A stretch of 64,000 bases of DNA, taken from assembly GCF_001625015.1 (NCBI RefSeq), contig NZ_LVWJ02000014.1, forward strand, positions 1,798,001 to 1,862,000, read 5' to 3'. The DNA is from Lewinella sp. 4G2 (GTDB taxonomy: Bacteria; Bacteroidota; Bacteroidia; Chitinophagales; Saprospiraceae). The notes beneath the pieces were generated by a model, which worked only from the letters and a program-made list of their open reading frames with translations, had not been told where the DNA came from and searched no databases. Position 1 is the stretch's first letter, and every line of letters begins with the position of its first letter. This document shows positions 34,893 to 43,187 of the stretch, one piece after another. The position numbers were made by a program, and so were the translations under genes.

Positions 34893-36311
34893 ATGCGTTA
34901 TCTTCTGCTCATTGCCTTCTCTACTTTAGTGATCACCAGCTGTAGTCAGCCCGAGGTGCCCGCCGATACTACGTCCGTCGATGGCCCACCCAATGTCGTC
35001 CTGATCTTTGTAGACGACATGGGCTACGGTGATTTGGGTTGTTACGGGTCCAACCGTATCCAAACACCGCACCTCGATCAATTGGCCACAACGGGGCTGA
35101 AGCTGACTAACTTTTACGCCTTCCCCCTTTGTAGCCCGAGCCGCGCGGCGCTGCTGACTGGTTGCTATCCGCCACGGGTGGGCATTCCCGATGTTGTCGG
35201 CCCTCCTGGATTGGACTGGACGAAGGACAAACAATACGGTCTGCATCCGGACGAGACGACATTGCCCGAAATTTTGCGGGAGGCAGGTTATACAACTGGT
35301 ATGATCGGAAAGTGGCACCTCGGGCACTTCCCCGAAACGATGCCCACCAAACAGGGCTTCCAGACCTTTTTCGGTCTGCCCTACAGTAACGATATGCTAC
35401 CGGAAAGGGGCTACCCGGACCTTAACCTTTACGATCAGGAAAACATCGTAGAAGCGAACCCGGACCAACGGCAGCTTACCAAACGCTACACCGAGCGGGC
35501 GGTAAGCTTTATTCAGGAGCAAAAAGATTCACCCTTCTTTCTGTACCTGGCCCACGCGATGCCTCACGTTCCGCTGTATACCTCCACAGCGTTTGACGGC
35601 AGAAACCCTGGTGATCCATACGCAGACGTAATTGAAGAAATTGACTGGTCCGTTGGGCAGGTCGCCGCTGCGCTCGATGCCAACGGAGTTCGCGAGAACA
35701 CGCTGATCATCTTTACCTCCGATAATGGCCCGTGGCTGTCCTACGGCGACCACGCTGGTAGCGCCGGTCCCTTCCGAGAAGGAAAGGGTACTACTTTTGA
35801 AGGTGGCACGCGTGTACCGGCCATTTTCAACTGGCCGGCGGAGATCACCCCGGGCAGCCACAACGAAGTGGCTTCCCTCATCGATATCCTGCCCACTTTA
35901 ACGGACCTTGCTGATGCCACTAAATACGCACCAAGTAGAAAAATTGACGGCCGCATCATGAACCTGGAGGCTTCCAGTGATGAAAACAGCACTCCAAATA
36001 CTGCCATCCAACCGTTTTACTACTGGCGGAGCAATGAACTACAAGCGGTACGGTTGGGCGAATGGAAACTACACGTACCCCACATCTTCCGTCAGGTTGA
36101 GCGTATTGGTTTTGGAGGAGAGGCCGGCGAGTACGCGCGCCGGAACATCGATACGCAACTATATAACATAGTCACGGACCCCGGGGAGCGTTACGACCGC
36201 AGCAAGGACTACCCGGAGAAAGTAGCCGAGCTCACTGCGCTGATTGAAGCCGCGCAGCAGGAAATGGAGGCGAACAAAAGACCGGCTTTCTACGCGGCTA
36301 GTCCAGAGTAG
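34893..36311 (+). CDS. Arylsulfatase-family lipoprotein
   Basis: A 472-residue lipoprotein (ITSC, Cys17) of the type I sulfatase family. VVLIFVDDMGYGDLGCYG gives the metal-binding Asp41/Asp42. Cys80 in LCSPSRAALLTG is the CxPxR cysteine to be converted to formylglycine. MIGKWHLGH and FTSDNGPW are the other active-site blocks. It hydrolyses sulfate esters, presumably on algal polysaccharides or other sulfated compounds reaching the periplasm. A formylglycine-generating enzyme must act on it but is not encoded here. The gene is solitary, with a 115-bp spacer from speD and convergent to the TspO-like gene. Confidence 0.9.
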   Translation: MRYLLLIAFSTLVITSCSQPEVPADTTSVDGPPNVVLIFVDDMGYGDLGCYGSNRIQTPHLDQLATTGLKLTNFYAFPLCSPSRAALLTGCYPPRVGIPDVVGPPGLDWTKDKQYGLHPDETTLPEILREAGYTTGMIGKWHLGHFPETMPTKQGFQTFFGLPYSNDMLPERGYPDLNLYDQENIVEANPDQRQLTKRYTERAVSFIQEQKDSPFFLYLAHAMPHVPLYTSTAFDGRNPGDPYADVIEEIDWSVGQVAAALDANGVRENTLIIFTSDNGPWLSYGDHAGSAGPFREGKGTTFEGGTRVPAIFNWPAEITPGSHNEVASLIDILPTLTDLADATKYAPSRKIDGRIMNLEASSDENSTPNTAIQPFYYWRSNELQAVRLGEWKLHVPHIFRQVERIGFGGEAGEYARRNIDTQLYNIVTDPGERYDRSKDYPEKVAELTALIEAAQQEMEANKRPAFYAASPE

Positions 36312-36334
36312 TCGCGAAACCCTAAGAAGAACGC

Positions 36335-37099
36335 TCACGCGACCGCCTGCCGTCGCCCCCGCCCCAACAGGGCGATCATCAAAATGGCGAAGATGGCCAC
36401 TACCGCAACGGAAGAATAAAAGATGGCGGAGACCTCATTGATGTGTTTCAACGCCAGCGCAATGAATGCCCAAACCACCACCCCAGCGTAAGCGGCGCTC
36501 CGGAACGTCCAGGCCGTGAAGCCTGCAATTGCCGCCGCGATGCAGGACATGACGAGCGTCCAGGTAACCTCGCTGATGCCGGCACCATTCCAACCCGTGA
36601 ATTTGAGGTCACTCGCTACGTTGAGGACCGTCGCCAACGTGACCCAGCCGAAGTAAATGTAAAAGGCAAAGCGCTCCAGCCAGTAGCTAATGGGAGCCTG
36701 GCTACTTTCAATGACGTCGAGCAAGCGGTTGATCCGGAAAAGGGAGAATAGCATGAAGACGATAACGGCAACCGTCGTCCAAACCTGATCGTAACTGGCC
36801 AGCACGAGCCAAATGCCATTGGCGACCACGTTAGCGGCGTACCAGTAGCGGACCTCCACCCAGGCCGGATGTTCATCCCGTTTTTTGATCCACTGATAAA
36901 TAGGGAAAGCAATCAAACCCAGGTAAATCGGCCCCCAAATGGCAAAGGCATAACCGGAGGGAACGATCAGCGGCGCCGTAGCTCGGGAAGTGCTGCCGAT
37001 CGGGTTGGGACCCATGTATCCAAATTGGGTCAGCGCGTAGAGGGCCAGGAAAATGACCAGGCCACCCAGCGCGACGTAGTGGGATTTTGTCTGTTGCAT
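36335..37099 (-). CDS. TspO/MBR-related membrane protein
   Basis: A 254-residue protein with about seven or eight hydrophobic helices. The block PSGYAFAIWGPIYLGL (about residues 47-62) and WLERFAFYIYFGWVTLATVLN (about 140-160) are typical of the tryptophan-rich sensory protein superfamily, in which the longer, 7-TM type carries an extra C-terminal bundle compared with classical 5-TM TspO (about 160 residues). Classical TspO binds porphyrins and related ligands; the role of long forms is unclear. The C-terminus is basic (RGRRQ). It ends 24 bp from the convergent sulfatase gene. Confidence 0.7.
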   Translation of the reverse strand: MQQTKSHYVALGGLVIFLALYALTQFGYMGPNPIGSTSRATAPLIVPSGYAFAIWGPIYLGLIAFPIYQWIKKRDEHPAWVEVRYWYAANVVANGIWLVLASYDQVWTTVAVIVFMLFSLFRINRLLDVIESSQAPISYWLERFAFYIYFGWVTLATVLNVASDLKFTGWNGAGISEVTWTLVMSCIAAAIAGFTAWTFRSAAYAGVVVWAFIALALKHINEVSAIFYSSVAVVAIFAILMIALLGRGRRQAVA

Positions 37100-37193
37100 G
37101 TTGCTACAAGCTGATCGCCACAGCGTTTGTTTGCTCCGTGGAATGGCAAATCAATTCGTACTTGAAGGGAAATCAACGATAATCGACTAGCAG

Positions 37194-38060
37194 CTATCCG
37201 ACCAGCAGGTGGAGTCCGCGTTCAATTAGTTCTCCGACAGCCTTTGCCGGTTGGTCGTAAAAGGTGCCCAACGCCCGGTTAGCGAGTAGGGTAGAGACGC
37301 TGGCGGAACGGTGGCCTAAAGCCGTCGCCAATCCATAAATGCCGGCCGTCTCCATTTCGATGTTGGTGAGCCGCAAGTTTCCGTCCCGCCAAGAGCGTAG
37401 CCGATCCAGCAGGGCGGGAGAGAGGCCGGAGGGTAAGCGCAGGCGTCGGCCCTGAGGAGCGTAGAAACCCGAAGCCGTTAAGGTTACCCCACGCGGCAGG
37501 TCGCTATTCGCAAAGGCCGTCGGGATCTCCGGGCGGACGACCAGGGCGGGGATGGGTAATTGCACGCCACCATCCTGCAAATGCTCCACCAGGCTGAGGG
37601 CCAGTGGGTCCGGTTCCCCGGCGTTGAGGTAGAAGGGAAGGAGACCATCCGCCGCCAGCGCCGCTTCGGAAAGGAGGAAGCTCCCCAACGCCAGGTCCGG
37701 CTGAAAGGCACCACTCGTTCCCAGACGGACGAAGGTCAGTTGGGTAAAGTCCTTACGCACCGTCCGCGTCGTTAGGTCAACGTTGAAGAGCGCATCCAAT
37801 TCGTTGATGACGATGTCAATGTTGTCCGTCCCGATGCCGGTGGAGATCACGGAAACAGGTACGCCATTCTTCGTCCCGGTGTGGGTGACGAACTCGCGGG
37901 CTTCCACCTTCAGGTCGACCCGGTCAAAGTGATTGGATACCAATTTCACCCGTTCGGGGTCCCCGACGGTGATGATGTTCGTGGCCACCTGCCCGGGTAG
38001 AAGGTCCAGGTGATAAAGGGCACCGCTGGGCCGGAGGATGAGTTCGCTTTCCTTGATCAT
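37194..38060 (-). CDS. Nucleoside phosphorylase (uridine phosphorylase-like)
   Basis: A 288-residue cytoplasmic enzyme of the PNP/UDP family: ITVGDPERVKLVSNHFD (phosphate-binding Gly and Arg), VISTGIGTDNIDIVINEL, RLGTSGAFQPDLALGS (phosphate loop), and NIEMETAGIYGLA, the E-M-E ribose-binding motif. It cleaves a ribonucleoside with phosphate to give base and ribose-1-phosphate; pyrimidine specificity is likely but not certain. Its ATG shares a base with the stop of the bacilliredoxin gene (TAATG), so both are translationally coupled. It is somewhat longer than E. coli Udp (253 residues), with the additional residues mainly in the middle. Confidence 0.85.
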   Translation of the reverse strand: MIKESELILRPSGALYHLDLLPGQVATNIITVGDPERVKLVSNHFDRVDLKVEAREFVTHTGTKNGVPVSVISTGIGTDNIDIVINELDALFNVDLTTRTVRKDFTQLTFVRLGTSGAFQPDLALGSFLLSEAALAADGLLPFYLNAGEPDPLALSLVEHLQDGGVQLPIPALVVRPEIPTAFANSDLPRGVTLTASGFYAPQGRRLRLPSGLSPALLDRLRSWRDGNLRLTNIEMETAGIYGLATALGHRSASVSTLLANRALGTFYDQPAKAVGELIERGLHLLVG

Positions 38061-38395
38061 TAGGCTTCGGTCAGTTCCTTCACCTCATTCTTCAACGTCC
38101 GCTCCTGGATGTCTCCGCGCCAGTAGTGGTTGACGGCCTTGCCTTTGTAAACCGTAATGGCCTGGGGGCTTTGGTGTTCCACGTCCAGTTTTTCGGCGAT
38201 CTCCATTTTCAGATCAGGCGTGTACTGGAGGACGATGCCGTAAACGTCCAGGTCGTGCTTGGCGTGGGCGACCTCGATTTGCGCGGCGGCGCTAAAGGGG
38301 CAGGTAGCGGAGTGTTTGAAGATGACGATTGGCTTCTCCTGGCTGGCGTCGAGGGCGGCTTGCAGATCTTCGGAGGTTTTCATGATGTGGAACAT
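38060..38395 (-). CDS. ytxJ: Bacilliredoxin-like protein, YtxJ (BrxC) family
   Basis: A 111-residue thioredoxin-fold protein with a single active-site cysteine in IFKHSATCPFSAAAQIE (Cys at about residue 32), the TCP(I/F)S monothiol motif of YtxJ/BrxC. SPQAITVYKGKAVNHYWRG is the cis-Pro strand and following hairpin. In firmicutes and many Bacteroidota these proteins remove bacillithiol from mixed disulfides, so the host may make bacillithiol; the biosynthetic genes are not in the window. An ATG four codons in is an alternative start. The gene is coupled to the nucleoside phosphorylase and sits 57 bp downstream of the K+ channel gene on the same strand. Confidence 0.82.
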   Translation of the reverse strand: MFHIMKTSEDLQAALDASQEKPIVIFKHSATCPFSAAAQIEVAHAKHDLDVYGIVLQYTPDLKMEIAEKLDVEHQSPQAITVYKGKAVNHYWRGDIQERTLKNEVKELTEA

Positions 38396-38452
38396 GCTCG
38401 GGAGGGTTTGTTGGAGTAGTACGTTTGTTTTGGGTGTCGGGTTCCGAGTAGC

Positions 38453-39418
38453 TTACTCTTCCTCCAGGGTAGTGAAAACGTGGAGACGGTCCAGGTGCAA
38501 TTCGGTGGTGGCTTCTCTTTCCAGGTACATGGGTTCAAACCGGGCGTTCCACTTTACTTCGCTGTGGATGTAGGAATTTTGGTTGTGAATACTCTGGGCG
38601 GCAGTTTGCTCGTATCCATCAATGGTGATCAGCACTTCCGCGCGGCGTTCGTAAAAGTCATCTTCCGTCCACCCCCGTAGCGGGCTGCTTTCGGTGATGG
38701 GGTGAACGATCGTCCAATTTAGCGGGAACAGCGAGACCCGGCTTCGCTCTAGCCGCAGGGGTTTGAACTTTCGTTGGTCCTCCTCCAGATAAGTCAGGAT
38801 CACCCTGGCGGATAGGTTGATCAAATGGGTATCCCGCACGTTGACGATTCGAAATTTCAAGGCCTGCTGGCTCTCCTTGTAAGGGCCCACCACGGCAAAA
38901 TCGGAGAACATGATCATATTCCCCGGGCGGGAGAACCGACCAAAAAATAAACCGGTGACGATGGCCAGTGCAATCCATCCAAACAGGGCAACCAGGGCTG
39001 CCAGCGCGTTCGTGGCAATGCCCGTTGGAGAAATTCCTCCGTACCCAACCGTAGTGAAGGTCTGTACGCTAAAGAAGAAGGCCCCGAGTGCACGGTAATA
39101 AAAAGGGGAATTTGGTTCGACGTTGCTCAAGCCGTCCGTACCGATGATCAGGAAGCCGACCGCAAAAATGAGATTGAGGACGATGTATACCAGAATGGTG
39201 GTCCCCAGCAATTTTGGCCAGGACATTTCCATCAGTTCGTGGTAGGGGCGGAAGGTCCGGTATCCCTTACGGCTCACATTGAAAGTGCCATCGTTATTGA
39301 TCAAACGCGTCCCCGGTTTGCGGCCAATTTTGTCGCCCAGCCCAAGATCATCATTCATACTCACCTCCTCAAAGGCGGATTGGTCCACGTGGGGGGGAGG
39401 TTTATGGTGATCGGTCAT
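38453..39418 (-). CDS. Inward-rectifier potassium channel (KirBac type)
   Basis: A 321-residue protein with two transmembrane helices (about residues 72-95 and 133-160) flanking a pore loop whose filter reads TFTTVGYGGISP. The amphipathic slide helix region lies before the first helix (SRKGYRTFRPYHELMEMSW). The C-terminal 160 residues form the cytoplasmic Ig-like Kir domain (FGRFSRPGNMIMFSDFAVV onward, including RVSLFPLNWTIVHPI). It conducts K+ as a tetramer; KirBac channels respond to lipids and pH. A second ATG 20 codons in (39358) is possible. It may be transcribed together with the bacilliredoxin and nucleoside phosphorylase genes downstream. Confidence 0.9.
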   Translation of the reverse strand: MTDHHKPPPHVDQSAFEEVSMNDDLGLGDKIGRKPGTRLINNDGTFNVSRKGYRTFRPYHELMEMSWPKLLGTTILVYIVLNLIFAVGFLIIGTDGLSNVEPNSPFYYRALGAFFFSVQTFTTVGYGGISPTGIATNALAALVALFGWIALAIVTGLFFGRFSRPGNMIMFSDFAVVGPYKESQQALKFRIVNVRDTHLINLSARVILTYLEEDQRKFKPLRLERSRVSLFPLNWTIVHPITESSPLRGWTEDDFYERRAEVLITIDGYEQTAAQSIHNQNSYIHSEVKWNARFEPMYLEREATTELHLDRLHVFTTLEEE

Positions 39419-39480
39419 TCGATGGTTCAGTTGGCTATCTGTAAGTACACAATCCCTTTAGTGAGGTTCAATACGGAGAT

Positions 39481-39570
39481 CTGGGCGCTGCCGCAGGTGC
39501 CAGGTAATTGGGAATGCAGAACGCTACCCACATTCTTCCCCATTAACTCTGCACCCGCGACAGCGCCCAG
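39481..39570. repeat. 90-bp palindromic element of the REP-like family
   Basis: The outer arms 39481-39500 and 39551-39570 are inverted repeats matching at 18 of 20 bases (core GGGCGCTGCCGCAGGTGC). Inner segments GGTAATTGGGAATG and CATTCTTCCCCATTA also pair approximately, so the whole unit could fold into one long hairpin. It lies between the divergent K+ channel and tetR genes. Single arms with similar flanks occur at 48684 and 55157. Confidence 0.75.
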
Positions 39571-39675
39571 TATGAAGAACGGAATACGTGGATGCGGACA
39601 ACAAGTTACAACGCGGAAACGAAAAATACTTTGGAAACTATTGAACCGACGAAAGTTTCCCCCGTTCTTTGCAGC

Positions 39676-40302
39676 GTGAATGAACTAGAAGTAATTGAGC
39701 GCAAACTGATCGAAACAGCTACCGAAATGTATATGCGCCTCGGTATTCGGAGCGTGAGTATGGACGACGTCGCCCGGGAAATGGGCGTTTCCAAAAAGAC
39801 CATCTACACGGTGGTTGATAACAAGGAGGAGCTGGTGCGAAAAGTGATGTACCAGGACACTTGCAAGGATTTGGAAGTCATTGTCGCCAACCACGCCAAA
39901 TCGCGGGATGCCATTGATGAGTTACTGATGAATAGCCGCTACCACATCCGTGAAATGCGTAACATCTCGCCGACGACGATCCACGATCTTCAGAAGTACT
40001 ATCCCGAAATCTGGTCAAAGGAGGTTCGCGGCCATCAGGACCATTTTGAAAACAGCATCCGTGAAAATCTGGAACGTGGCATGGAAGAAGGGCTCTACCG
40101 AGATGACCTCGATAGCGCCATCATCGCTAAATTCTTCGTCGCCTCCGTCGTGATGATGATTGACCGGCAAATCTTCCCCGCCCGGGAGCGGCCACTTTCG
40201 GAGATCATCCGCCAACACTTCATCTACCACTGCAACGGGATCGTCAACCAGTTTGGCCGTGACCGGATGGAACAGTATCTGCAACAAGAATCCCTCGACT
40301 AG
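39676..40302 (+). CDS. TetR-family transcriptional repressor
   Basis: The frame is open from an ATG at 39592, but the first 28 codons look non-coding and a GTG at 39676 gives a normal TetR length of 208 residues. The N-terminal helix-turn-helix reads RSVSMDDVAREMGVSKKTIYTVVDNKEELV. The rest is an all-helical ligand-binding domain with YYPEIWSKEVRGHQDHFENSI, as in Bacteroidota TetR proteins heading RND operons. It is first in a tetR-tolC-adaptor-pump array with 35 bp to tolC, so it most likely represses the efflux operon and is released by a pump substrate. No operator can be assigned with certainty. Confidence 0.87.
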   Translation: MNELEVIERKLIETATEMYMRLGIRSVSMDDVAREMGVSKKTIYTVVDNKEELVRKVMYQDTCKDLEVIVANHAKSRDAIDELLMNSRYHIREMRNISPTTIHDLQKYYPEIWSKEVRGHQDHFENSIRENLERGMEEGLYRDDLDSAIIAKFFVASVVMMIDRQIFPARERPLSEIIRQHFIYHCNGIVNQFGRDRMEQYLQQESLD

Positions 40303-40337
40303 CCCGAACCCAAGTGACTACCAGCAAAGATTTTGCA

Positions 40338-41744
40338 ATGAAACGATTTACTCAATTACTTCTCTTCCTGGCGTTTGCCCTGCCCTTCTCCGGAGCGGTC
40401 CGCGCTCAAGAGACCGGACCAGCGAACGGCGTTTTCTCCCTGCGCGACGCCGTAAACTACGCGATGACGAACTCCATCGCCGTCCGCAACGCCCAGGTAG
40501 ATATCCTGGACGCTGAGCAGAACGTCAAGGAACGCCTTAGCACTGGCCTCCCCCAATTCAACGGGATGCTGGATTACACCCACTACCTGAAGGTGCCCGT
40601 CCTGCCTCTACCCGCCGCCTTCGCGATGGGCGACCCGAACGCACCGGAGGAGATCGCCTTCCAGCTGAAGAATAACTTCGTGGCCGGCCTCAGCGCTCGC
40701 GCCATGCTTTTCGACGGCTCCTTCTTCGTGGGATTGCGCGCCGCCCGCGCTAGTGGAGAGTACTTCAACCTGGAGTTGGAGAACGCCCAGCGCCGCGTCC
40801 GTAGCCAGGTAACGCAGGCCTACTTCCCCGTTCTGCTGACCAAGACCAACGTCCGCGTCCTGAACAAGAACCTCGAAAACCTGAACAAACTGCTGGCGGA
40901 AACTACCGCCCAGTATGAAGCCGGCTTCGTAGAAAAACTGGACGTCGACCGCCTCCGCCTCAGCATCAGCAACATCGAGAGCCAGCGCGACCAACTGATG
41001 GACCAGGGCGAAAACGCCCTCCGCGCCCTCAAGTACGCCCTCAACTATCCATTGGATGAACCTCTGGTGGTGGAGGACGACCTCGAAGCCCTCGACCTAC
41101 AAATTGAACAGGCCAGCCTGACGGGTGAGATTCCCTTCGCCCAGCGCCCGGAGATTCGCTTGCTGGACAAAACGCTCGAGCTGCAGGATCTGAACATCGA
41201 ACTCCAAAAATCCGCTTACCTGCCAACCGTCTACGCTTCGGCGGCGGCTCAGTACCAGTACCAGGGAGATAACCTTTTTGGAAGCCCCGACCAGGTGCCC
41301 AACCCTAACCCCGCGCCGGGCGCCCCGCCGACGATTGAAGGCCAGGGCGGCTTTTGGGCGCCGACCGTACTCGCTGGAATTTCCGTGAGCGTACCGATCT
41401 ACGATTTCGGGGGCCGCGCCGCCCGCGTCGAGCGCGCCCGTTTGGCCAGGGAAAAGGTGAACAACCAGCGTATCGACGTCAATCGGGGTATCGCCCTCGA
41501 GGTGCTCAACGCCCGGACGAGCTTCAACTCCGCCAACGCACGCTACCAGAACACTAAGGACAACCTGGAATTGGCCGAGAGTATCTACGAAGTCACGCAG
41601 ATCAAATACAACGAAGGCGTGGGTTCGAGCATCGAGGTCGTCCAGGCCGAACAACAGCTCTACGAATCACAGGCCAGCTACCTCAATGCGCTCTACGAAG
41701 CGCTCGTCGCAAAGGAAAACCTTTACCTCGCCCTCGGCCGCTAG
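40338..41744 (+). CDS. TolC-like outer-membrane efflux protein
   Basis: 468 residues from ATG 40338; a GTG at 40314 would add eight residues ahead of an otherwise good signal peptide (ending VRAQ). The two-fold TolC repeat is visible: FSLRDAVNYAMTNSIAVRNAQ starts the first half and IEVVQAEQQLYESQASYLNALYEALVAKENL closes the second. Between them lie long helical segments (VRSQVTQAYFPVLLTKTNVRVLNKNLENL) and barrel strands. It forms the outer-membrane channel of the tripartite pump encoded by the two following genes. A Pro-rich loop at about residues 318-336 (PDQVPNPNPAPGAPP) is unusual for the family and may be surface-exposed. Confidence 0.9.
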   Translation: MKRFTQLLLFLAFALPFSGAVRAQETGPANGVFSLRDAVNYAMTNSIAVRNAQVDILDAEQNVKERLSTGLPQFNGMLDYTHYLKVPVLPLPAAFAMGDPNAPEEIAFQLKNNFVAGLSARAMLFDGSFFVGLRAARASGEYFNLELENAQRRVRSQVTQAYFPVLLTKTNVRVLNKNLENLNKLLAETTAQYEAGFVEKLDVDRLRLSISNIESQRDQLMDQGENALRALKYALNYPLDEPLVVEDDLEALDLQIEQASLTGEIPFAQRPEIRLLDKTLELQDLNIELQKSAYLPTVYASAAAQYQYQGDNLFGSPDQVPNPNPAPGAPPTIEGQGGFWAPTVLAGISVSVPIYDFGGRAARVERARLAREKVNNQRIDVNRGIALEVLNARTSFNSANARYQNTKDNLELAESIYEVTQIKYNEGVGSSIEVVQAEQQLYESQASYLNALYEALVAKENLYLALGR

Positions 41745-41796
41745 AACGGGCCCGAACGAATCCCCATAACCACTCCGCACAACCATCCCCATCAAG

Positions 41797-42945
41797 ATGA
41801 AAAATATCTTTCCCTACGTACTCCTGCTACTCCTTTCCGCCTGTGGTGGTGGAGAAGAAACGGAGGCCATTCCCACCGACCTGGCCGGCCGCCAGGAACT
41901 GCTTAAGACTAAGCGCGCCGAACTGCGAGAGCTCACAAAGGAAGTGGCCGAGTTGCAGGATCTCATCTACGAACAGGACCCGAGCCTCGCACCCAAAGGC
42001 GTTTTGGTAGCTACCACTACGGTGGAGCCCACCTCGTTTGAGGACTACGCTAACATCCAGGCAACCGTTAGTGCTTCCGAAACGGCGATGGCAACGCCGG
42101 AGATTCCCGGCCGCATCACCAGTATGCGTTTTGAGGAAGGTGACGCTATCCGCCGCGGCCAGCTCGTTGCAACGATCGACGTAGAGAACGTCTCCACCCA
42201 ACGGGCTGAATTGGAAACGGCCGCCGAACTGGCCAAGACCGTATTTGAGCGCCAGGAACGCCTCTGGGAACAAAAGATCGGCTCCGAACTCCAGTACCTC
42301 CAGGCCAAGAATAACTACGATCGGATCCAGCAGCAGCTCAAGAGCATCGACGTACAGGCCGCCAAGAAGAACGTCTACGCTCCCATCAGCGGAACGGTCG
42401 ACCGCATCATGATGCGTCAGGGGGAGTCCGCCATGCCTGGTGCGCCCATCCTGTCCATCCTAAATACGAACGACCTCGACGTCGTGGGCGACGCTCCGGA
42501 AAGTCTCCTCACCAAGGTGAAGCGGGGCCAGCGCGTGAAGGTGAACGTGCCAACGGCTAACCTTTCCTTCGAAGCGCCCGTCACCCGGATCGGCAAGACG
42601 GTCGACCCCGCCAACCGCACCTTTGAGGTGGAGATCAAAGTCCCCGCTAAGTACCGCCGCGAACTCAAGGCTAACCTCCTGGCCGAAGTGGAGGTCCTCG
42701 ACTTCCAGGCGGAGAACATCATCGTCGTTTCTCAGGACCAGATCCAGCAGGAGATCGACGGCCGCCGCTACGTCTTCGTCGTGGACGAGCAAGACGGGGA
42801 AACCGTCGCCCGCAAGAAATATATCACGACCGGCGAGAGCTACGATAACCGGGCCATCATTGAGGAAGGCTTGGAGGTTGGAGACCGCATTATTACCGAT
42901 GGCTCACGTGGTTTGGTGGATGGGCAGAAGATCTCTTTAGGGTAA
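41797..42945 (+). CDS. RND efflux periplasmic adaptor lipoprotein (HlyD/MFP family)
   Basis: A 382-residue lipoprotein with lipobox LSAC (Cys16). An N-terminal coiled coil (about residues 28-60, before the canonical domain order) is typical of Bacteroidota adaptors. The barrel-sandwich half-motifs are ATPEIPGRITSMRFEEGDAIRRGQLVATID and KNVYAPISGTVDRIMMRQGESAMPG; between them lies the alpha-hairpin that docks to TolC. The beta-barrel and membrane-proximal domains follow (VGDAPESLLTKVKRGQRVKV to the end). It bridges the TolC-like channel and the RND pump. Its stop is followed by a 242-bp spacer full of tandem stem-loops before the pump gene, unlike the short gap to tolC upstream. Confidence 0.9.
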   Translation: MKNIFPYVLLLLLSACGGGEETEAIPTDLAGRQELLKTKRAELRELTKEVAELQDLIYEQDPSLAPKGVLVATTTVEPTSFEDYANIQATVSASETAMATPEIPGRITSMRFEEGDAIRRGQLVATIDVENVSTQRAELETAAELAKTVFERQERLWEQKIGSELQYLQAKNNYDRIQQQLKSIDVQAAKKNVYAPISGTVDRIMMRQGESAMPGAPILSILNTNDLDVVGDAPESLLTKVKRGQRVKVNVPTANLSFEAPVTRIGKTVDPANRTFEVEIKVPAKYRRELKANLLAEVEVLDFQAENIIVVSQDQIQQEIDGRRYVFVVDEQDGETVARKKYITTGESYDNRAIIEEGLEVGDRIITDGSRGLVDGQKISLG

Positions 42946-42954
42946 TCACCAAGC

Positions 42955-43164
42955 CTCGTCGGACGAATTCCGCGCAGCGGTTCGTCCGACGAGTAAAACG
43001 GGTTAAGGGCCTAAACCGGTCACTAAACCCACCTCCCAACTCGTCGGACACATTCCGCGCAGCGGTTCGTCCGACGAGTAAAACGGGTTAAGGGCCTGAA
43101 CCGGTCACCAAACCCACCTCCCAACTCGTCGGACGAACCCGCAAGCGGGAATTCGTCCGACGAG
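42955..43164. repeat. Tandem 85-bp stem-loop repeat between adaptor and pump genes
   Basis: Copies start at 42955, 43040 and (truncated) 43125. Each starts with the hairpin CTCGTCGGACGAA...TTCGTCCGACGAG, followed in the first two by a nearly identical tail (AAAACGGGTTAAGGGCC..., then ACCCACCTCCCAA). In copy 3 the hairpin loop is changed to CCCGCAAGCGGG, which keeps pairing. In copy 2 the left arm has CA for GA. The block fills most of the spacer and could stabilise the upstream message or reduce readthrough into the pump gene. Confidence 0.85.
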
Positions 43165-43187
43165 CTCAGTACTACAATATTAAAGAA

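Noticed and set aside
39239-39679. Open frame of 146 codons across the palindromic element before tetR
   Set aside because: Its first part is antisense to the K+ channel gene and its last part runs through a palindrome; no protein features are seen.
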